37,930 nt of DNA from Myxococcus llanfairpwllgwyngyllgogerychwyrndrobwllllantysiliogogogochensis. GTDB taxonomy: Bacteria; Myxococcota; Myxococcia; Myxococcales; Myxococcaceae. A program made the translations under genes and the position numbers. The stretch spans positions 1 to 37,930 of the forward strand of contig NZ_VIFM01000091.1 in the NCBI RefSeq assembly GCF_006636215.1, in the 5' to 3' direction. Below the pieces are notes generated by a model. The model worked only from the letters and a program-made list of their open reading frames with translations, did not search any database and had not been told where the DNA came from. Shown piece by piece: positions 33,986 to 37,930 of the stretch. How positions within the stretch are numbered: position 1 is the stretch's first letter; each line of letters opens with the position of its first letter.

Positions 33986-35071
33986 ATGTACAGCGCATCC
34001 GGCCAGGACAGCAGCGCGCCCTTCATCCGCTCGGTGGGGCGCGCACTCCCGCCTCATTACGCCTCGCAGGAGCAGCTCATCGCGGCCTTCCGGGAGCTGT
34101 GGGCCAAACGGCACTTCAACCTGGAGCGGCTGGAGGACCTGCACCGCGCCGTGCAGGTGGGAGGCCGCTACCTGGCGTTGCCCATCGACGCGTATCCGGC
34201 GCTCGTGACGTTCCAGCAGCGCAATGACGCCTGGATTCGCGAGGCCACGGCGCTCAGCGAAGTCGTGGTGCGACAGGCGCTGGACGACGCGGGGTTGACG
34301 CCGGCCGACGTGGACCACGTCTTCTTCGTCACGGTGACGGGCATCGCCACGCCCAGCATCGAGGCCCGGCTGGCCAACCGGCTGCGCTTCCGCGAGGACT
34401 TCAAGCGCACGCCCATCTTCGGGCTCGGCTGTGTCGCGGGCGCGGCGGGCATGGCGCGGGCGGCGGACTACCTGCGCGCCTTCCCCACGCACACCGCGCT
34501 CGTCGTCTCCGCGGAGCTGTGCTCGCTGACGCTGCAGCGCGAGGACCTGTCCATCCCCAACATCATCGCCTCCGGCCTCTTCGGTGACGGCGCGGCGTGC
34601 GCGGTGCTGAGGGGCGCCCAGGCACCGGGCGCGAAGGGACCCCGGGTGGTGGCGTCGCGCTCGGTGTTCTATCCGGACTCCGAGCGCATCATGGGCTGGG
34701 ACGTCGTCGACTCCGGCTTCAAGGTGGTCCTGTCCGCGAAGGTGCCCCAACTGGTGAAGGACCACATCCAGGGCAACGTGGACGGCTTCCTCGCGTCCCA
34801 GGGTTTGAAGCGCGGTGACATCCGTCACTGGGTGGCGCACACCGGCGGGCCCAAGGTGCTGGAGTCCTTCGAGGAGGCGCTGGAGCTGGACAAGGACGCG
34901 CTGGCGCGCTCGTGGGCGTCTTTGCGCGAAGTGGGGAATCTGTCCTCGGCGTCGGTGTTGTTCGTGCTGGGGGAGACGCTGGAGAAGGTGACGGCGAAGC
35001 CCGGAGAGTACGGACTGATGATGGCCATGGGCCCGGGCTTCTGCGCGGAGATGGTGCTCTTGCGATGGTGA
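33986..35071 (+). CDS. Type III polyketide synthase (chalcone synthase-like)
   Basis: 361 residues, typical for bacterial type III PKSs. It is a homodimeric ketosynthase-like enzyme that extends an acyl starter with malonyl-CoA and cyclises it. The catalytic triad is visible: Cys149 in FGLGCVAGA, His285 in VAHTGGPKV and Asn318 in VGNLSSASV. GDGAACAV (200-207) and the closing MGPGF loop also fit. No strong ribosome-binding site precedes ATG 33986. The 3' end overlaps the next gene by 7 bases. With a fatty acyl-AMP ligase and carrier protein downstream, the starter is probably a long-chain acyl group delivered on that carrier, giving an alkylpyrone, alkylresorcinol or quinone precursor. Ring type cannot be told from sequence. 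Confidence 0.93.
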   Translation: MYSASGQDSSAPFIRSVGRALPPHYASQEQLIAAFRELWAKRHFNLERLEDLHRAVQVGGRYLALPIDAYPALVTFQQRNDAWIREATALSEVVVRQALDDAGLTPADVDHVFFVTVTGIATPSIEARLANRLRFREDFKRTPIFGLGCVAGAAGMARAADYLRAFPTHTALVVSAELCSLTLQREDLSIPNIIASGLFGDGAACAVLRGAQAPGAKGPRVVASRSVFYPDSERIMGWDVVDSGFKVVLSAKVPQLVKDHIQGNVDGFLASQGLKRGDIRHWVAHTGGPKVLESFEEALELDKDALARSWASLREVGNLSSASVLFVLGETLEKVTAKPGEYGLMMAMGPGFCAEMVLLRW

Positions 35072-35640
35072 CCGCCACACAGGCCGTCTTCCTGGGGTAC
35101 ATGGGCCTGCTCGGGGTGGAGCGGCTGGTGGAGCTGGTGCTCTCCAAGCGCAACGCCGCGTGGGCCTTCGCGCGGGGTGGGGTGGAGACGGGACAGCGCC
35201 ACTACCGCTTCATGGTGGTGTTCCACTCGCTCTTCCTCGCGGCGTGCGTGGCGGAGGTGTTCCTTCTGCACCGGCCCTTCCTGGGGGGCTGGAGCGGGGC
35301 GGCGCTGGGCGGCGCGGTGGTGGCGCAGGGGCTGCGCTACTGGGCCATCTCCACGCTGGGCCCGCGCTGGAACTCTCGCATCATCGTCGTGTCGGACCTG
35401 CCGCCGGTGGTGGGCGGGCCGTATCGCTTCCTGCGTCACCCCAACTACGTCGCGGTGGTGCTGGAGCTGGCGTGTGTGCCGCTCATCCACGGCGCGTGGT
35501 GGACGGCCGTGTTCTTTTCGGTGGGAAACCTGGTGCTGCTCTCCGTGCGCATCCGCGCGGAGGAAGCGGCGCTGGGGGACGCGTACGCGCGCGCCTTCTC
35601 CCACCGCCCCCGTTTCCTTCCCGAGGTGCCCCGTGGCTGA
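35065..35640 (+). CDS. Isoprenylcysteine carboxyl methyltransferase-like membrane protein
   Basis: 191 residues with four or five transmembrane segments. The signature of the ICMT/phospholipid methyltransferase family is visible near the C-terminus: GPYRFLRHPNYVAVVLELA (117-135), followed by RIRAEEAALGDAYARAF (about 162-178), which binds the S-adenosylmethionine side. In Streptomyces srs-type loci, an ICMT-like protein next to a type III PKS methylates a phenolic lipid; the same role is inferred here. ATG 35065 overlaps the PKS stop by 7 bases; GTG 35068 would overlap it by 4. The 3' end overlaps the carrier-protein gene by 8 bases. Confidence 0.9.
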   Translation: MVTATQAVFLGYMGLLGVERLVELVLSKRNAAWAFARGGVETGQRHYRFMVVFHSLFLAACVAEVFLLHRPFLGGWSGAALGGAVVAQGLRYWAISTLGPRWNSRIIVVSDLPPVVGGPYRFLRHPNYVAVVLELACVPLIHGAWWTAVFFSVGNLVLLSVRIRAEEAALGDAYARAFSHRPRFLPEVPRG

Positions 35641-35911
35641 GCTCGAACTGGAAGTCCTGGCGGAGATTCGTCGCATCGCCGCCGATGAGCTGGAGTGGAA
35701 GGGCGTGGTGGAGCCCCAGCACGACCTCGTCCGGGACCTGCAACTCGACAGCCTGGGGCTGACGGTACTGGCGGTGGGATTGGAGAACCGCTTCCGCATC
35801 CGCTTGTCGGAGGAGGACGCGCAGGGGGTGCGCACGGTGGCGGACCTGGCGAAGCTGGTGGAGCGCCGCGTCGCCACGACGGCGCGCACGCCGACGGAGG
35901 TCCGCTCGTGA
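35633..35911 (+). CDS. Acyl carrier protein
   Basis: 92 residues. The phosphopantetheine attachment Ser40 lies in DLQLDSLGLTVLAV, the classical 'D-S-L' motif, inside a small four-helix ACP fold (helix I about 5-20, II about 40-54, III near 63-68, IV about 68-80). It is too short to hold any other domain. GTG 35633 has GAGG 6-7 bases upstream and overlaps the methyltransferase gene by 8 bases. It would carry the fatty acyl group made active by the FAAL encoded next, handing it to the type III PKS. A 4'-phosphopantetheinyl transferase must be supplied from elsewhere. Confidence 0.9.
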   Translation: MAELELEVLAEIRRIAADELEWKGVVEPQHDLVRDLQLDSLGLTVLAVGLENRFRIRLSEEDAQGVRTVADLAKLVERRVATTARTPTEVRS

Positions 35912-37665
35912 GAGGTCCGACGTTGCCGAAGGTGCGGTTCCCCACGGTGAACGCGATGCTCTCGGCGGCCAGCCGGACGCCCTTCCAGTTGACGTTCGTC
36001 GACGCGGCCGAGCGCGAGGAGTCGCTGTCCTGGGCGGAGGTGTACCGCCGCGCGCGGCGCACGGCGGCGGGCCTGGCGCGGCTGGGGGTGCGCGAGGGGG
36101 AGCGGGTGGCGTTGCTCCTGCCCACCTCGCCGGGCTTCATGGATGCCTTCTTCGGCACGCTGCTCGCGGGCGCGGTGCCGGTGCCGCTGTATCCGCCCGT
36201 CCGGCTGGGGCGTCTGGATGAGTACCACCGGGCCACGGCGCGGATGCTCCAGGTGACGGAGGCGAGCCTCGTCCTCACGGACTCTCGCGTGCGGCTGCTC
36301 CTGGGGCCGAGCGTGGAGAAGTCCCGCCCGCGCCTGGGCTGTCACACGGTGGACGACGTGTCGCGAGGGGACGAGGTGCGCGAGGTGGCGGTGGCGTCGG
36401 AGGCGCTGGGCCTCATCCAGTTCTCCTCCGGCTCCACGGTGGACCCGAAGCCGGTGGCGCTGACGCACGGGGCGCTGCTGTCGCAGGTGATGGCGCTGGA
36501 GGTGGCGATGCCCCTGTCGTCACCCGAGACGCCGCGCGTGGGCGTCAGCTGGCTGCCGCTGTACCACGACATGGGACTCATCGGCTGTCTGCTGTCCGCG
36601 CTGCACTATCCCGGGCACCTGGTGCTGATTCCTCCGGAGGTCTTCCTGGCGAGGCCCGCGCTGTGGCTGCGCGCGCTGTCGCGGCACCGGGGCTTCATCT
36701 CGCCCGCGCCGAACTTCGCCTATGGCCTGTGCTTGAAGCGGGTGAAGGACGCGGAGATGGAGGGCGTGGACCTGTCGTCATGGAAGCACGCGCTCAACGG
36801 CGCGGAGCCGGTGTCGGCGGAGACGCTGCAGCGGTTCGTCGAGCGCTTCGAGCGCTGGGGCTTCTCCGCGCGGGCGCTGCGTCCGGTGTATGGGCTGTCC
36901 GAGGCGTCGCTCGCGGTGACCTTCCCTCCGGAGGGCCGGGGGCCTCGCTCGCTGGGCGTGGACCCGACGGTGCTGGCGAGCGAGGGGCGGGCGGAGGCGG
37001 GCGCGCGGCTGCTGGTGAGCGTGGGCGCGCCGGTGGCGGGCTTCGAGGTGGAGGTGCGCGACGAGCAGGGCGCGGTGCAGCCGGACCGGCGCGTGGGCCG
37101 GGTCTTCACGCGAGGCCCGTCGCTGATGACGAGCTACTTCGGTGACGCGCTCGCCACGCGGCGCGCGCTGACGCTGGATGGCTGGCTGGACACCGGGGAC
37201 CTGGGCTTCATCGCGGACGGCGAGCTGTACCTGACGGGCCGCGCGAAGGACGTGGTCATCATCCGGGGCGCCAACCACGCGCCGCAGGCGTTCGAGGAGC
37301 CGCTCCAGTCCGTGGAGGGCGTGCGCACGGGGTGCGCGGTGGCCCTGGGCTTCACGCCCGAGGGAGGCCAGGACGAGGCGCTGCTCATCCTCGCGGAACG
37401 CGGTGGCGACGCGGCGGAAGCAGACGTGGAGGAGCGCATCCGCGCGGCGGTGGTGGAGGCGACGGGGGTGCGGCCGCACACGGTGAAGCTCTTGGAGGCG
37501 GGGACGCTGCCCCGGACGTCGAGCGGGAAGCTGCGCCGGGGCGAGGCGCTGCGCCGCTATCTGTCCGGAGAGCTGTCACCGCCGAAGAAGGTGGGCATGG
37601 TGGGCATGGCGGTGGAGATGGCGCGCAGCGCGCTGGCCATGGCGCGGGCGGAGCACGAGACGTGA
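35908..37665 (+). CDS. Fatty acyl-AMP ligase (FAAL)
   Basis: 585 residues of the ANL adenylating superfamily. FAALs turn free fatty acids into acyl-AMP and load them directly on a carrier protein without CoA. Motifs: FSSGSTVDPKPVALTH (about 168-183, P-loop), SWLPLYHDMGLIG (about 211-223, typical of FAALs), NGAEPVSAETLQRF (about 298-311), YGLSEASLAV (about 329-338), GWLDTGDLGFI (about 426-436) and the C-terminal Lys in SSGKLRR (about 537-543). A short extra hydrophobic tail (about 562-582, MVGMAVEMARSALAMA) follows and may attach it to the membrane. GTG 35908 has GGAGG 7 bases upstream and overlaps the carrier-protein gene by 4 bases; the 3' end overlaps the next gene by 4. Confidence 0.92.
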   Translation: MRGPTLPKVRFPTVNAMLSAASRTPFQLTFVDAAEREESLSWAEVYRRARRTAAGLARLGVREGERVALLLPTSPGFMDAFFGTLLAGAVPVPLYPPVRLGRLDEYHRATARMLQVTEASLVLTDSRVRLLLGPSVEKSRPRLGCHTVDDVSRGDEVREVAVASEALGLIQFSSGSTVDPKPVALTHGALLSQVMALEVAMPLSSPETPRVGVSWLPLYHDMGLIGCLLSALHYPGHLVLIPPEVFLARPALWLRALSRHRGFISPAPNFAYGLCLKRVKDAEMEGVDLSSWKHALNGAEPVSAETLQRFVERFERWGFSARALRPVYGLSEASLAVTFPPEGRGPRSLGVDPTVLASEGRAEAGARLLVSVGAPVAGFEVEVRDEQGAVQPDRRVGRVFTRGPSLMTSYFGDALATRRALTLDGWLDTGDLGFIADGELYLTGRAKDVVIIRGANHAPQAFEEPLQSVEGVRTGCAVALGFTPEGGQDEALLILAERGGDAAEADVEERIRAAVVEATGVRPHTVKLLEAGTLPRTSSGKLRRGEALRRYLSGELSPPKKVGMVGMAVEMARSALAMARAEHET

Positions 37666-37930
37666 GACGGTATGACGTGGCCGTGGTGGGAGGAGGGCCG
37701 GCGGGACTGGCGGTGGCCATCCACACCACGGTGCGCGGGCTGAACACCGTCGTCCTGGAGCGCGCGACGCTGCCCGCGGACAAGGCGTGCGGCGAGGGGC
37801 TGATGCCCTCGGGGCTCGCGGCGCTGGAGCGCCTGGGGGCGCTGGCGCACCTGGACCGCGCGGAGTGCTCGCCCTTCGTGGGCATCCGCTACGTGCAGGA
37901 GGATGGCAGCATGGCGGAGGGGCTCCTGCC
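37662..37930 (+). CDS. FAD-dependent oxidoreductase, partial (cut by window end)
   Basis: Only the first 89 residues are present. They open with the dinucleotide-binding motif V-V-G-G-G-P-A-G-L (8-16) and carry DKACGEGLMPSG (42-53), a motif shared by geranylgeranyl-reductase-like and hydroxylase/halogenase-like flavoproteins. Its GTG overlaps the FAAL stop by 4 bases, so it belongs to the same operon. In Streptomyces srs-type clusters a flavin monooxygenase oxidises the phenolic lipid to a quinone; a similar tailoring step is plausible here. The remainder of the gene, and any further cluster genes, lie beyond the window. Confidence 0.85.
   Translation, partial: MRRYDVAVVGGGPAGLAVAIHTTVRGLNTVVLERATLPADKACGEGLMPSGLAALERLGALAHLDRAECSPFVGIRYVQEDGSMAEGLL

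Overview
The window is very GC-rich with strong third-position G/C bias. It carries many Sec/lipoprotein genes, a MYXO-CTERM-type C-terminal sorting signal and a protease of the myxobacterial 'MXAN_6640' type. It therefore looks like a chromosomal piece of a predatory myxobacterium, most likely Myxococcaceae (Myxococcus, Corallococcus or Pyxidicoccus). I see no tRNA, rRNA, CRISPR array or insertion sequence. No gene-free stretch exceeds 300 bases; the longest are 12296-12539 and 33746-33985, both divergent promoter regions.

Layout. 13-3626: a lipoprotein with beta-propeller-like repeats, a YdcF/DUF218 protein, and a convergent membrane-anchored HtrA protease with two PDZ domains. 3794-6927: a MarR regulator divergent from modABC (molybdate ABC importer), with a 21-bp palindrome and a run of hairpins between them. 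7084-25469: an amino-sugar island. It has two exported GH18 chitinases at its edges. Inside is a GntR/NagR-NagB-II-NagA unit divergent from MurQ, a IIA-HPr-EI fusion, a IIC-IIB-IIB GlcNAc permease, a LamB-type porin and a GH20 hexosaminidase. An ECF sigma factor precedes the second chitinase. 25594-29449: a GH2 beta-glucuronidase-like enzyme, a small MerC-like membrane protein and GlgC. 29460-33745: an iron/haem block of siderophore-interacting reductase, Fur-box divergent promoter, HmuY-like lipoprotein, MYXO-CTERM metalloprotease and a convergent TonB-C-domain lipoprotein. 33986-37930: a tightly coupled biosynthetic operon of type III polyketide synthase, isoprenylcysteine-methyltransferase-like protein, acyl carrier protein, fatty acyl-AMP ligase and a FAD oxidoreductase cut off by the window end.

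How the parts work together. Chitin would be cut by the chitinases and hexosaminidase and taken through the porin. The dedicated phosphorelay and NagE would then phosphorylate it to GlcNAc-6-P, and NagA and NagB-II would convert that to fructose-6-P. MurQ adds a branch for MurNAc-6-P from peptidoglycan, which suits a predator. The iron block suggests surface proteolysis of haemoproteins followed by haem capture, under Fur. The last operon can activate a fatty acid (FAAL), load it on its own carrier protein, extend and cyclise it (type III PKS) and tailor it (methyltransferase-like and flavin enzymes), so a phenolic lipid, alkylpyrone or alkylquinone is expected.

The most interesting points are the self-contained FAAL/ACP/type III PKS operon, the Fur-controlled HmuY plus metalloprotease pair, the tandem IIB domains of the PTS permease, and a repeat-bearing convergent overlap in which both strands encode low-complexity tails.
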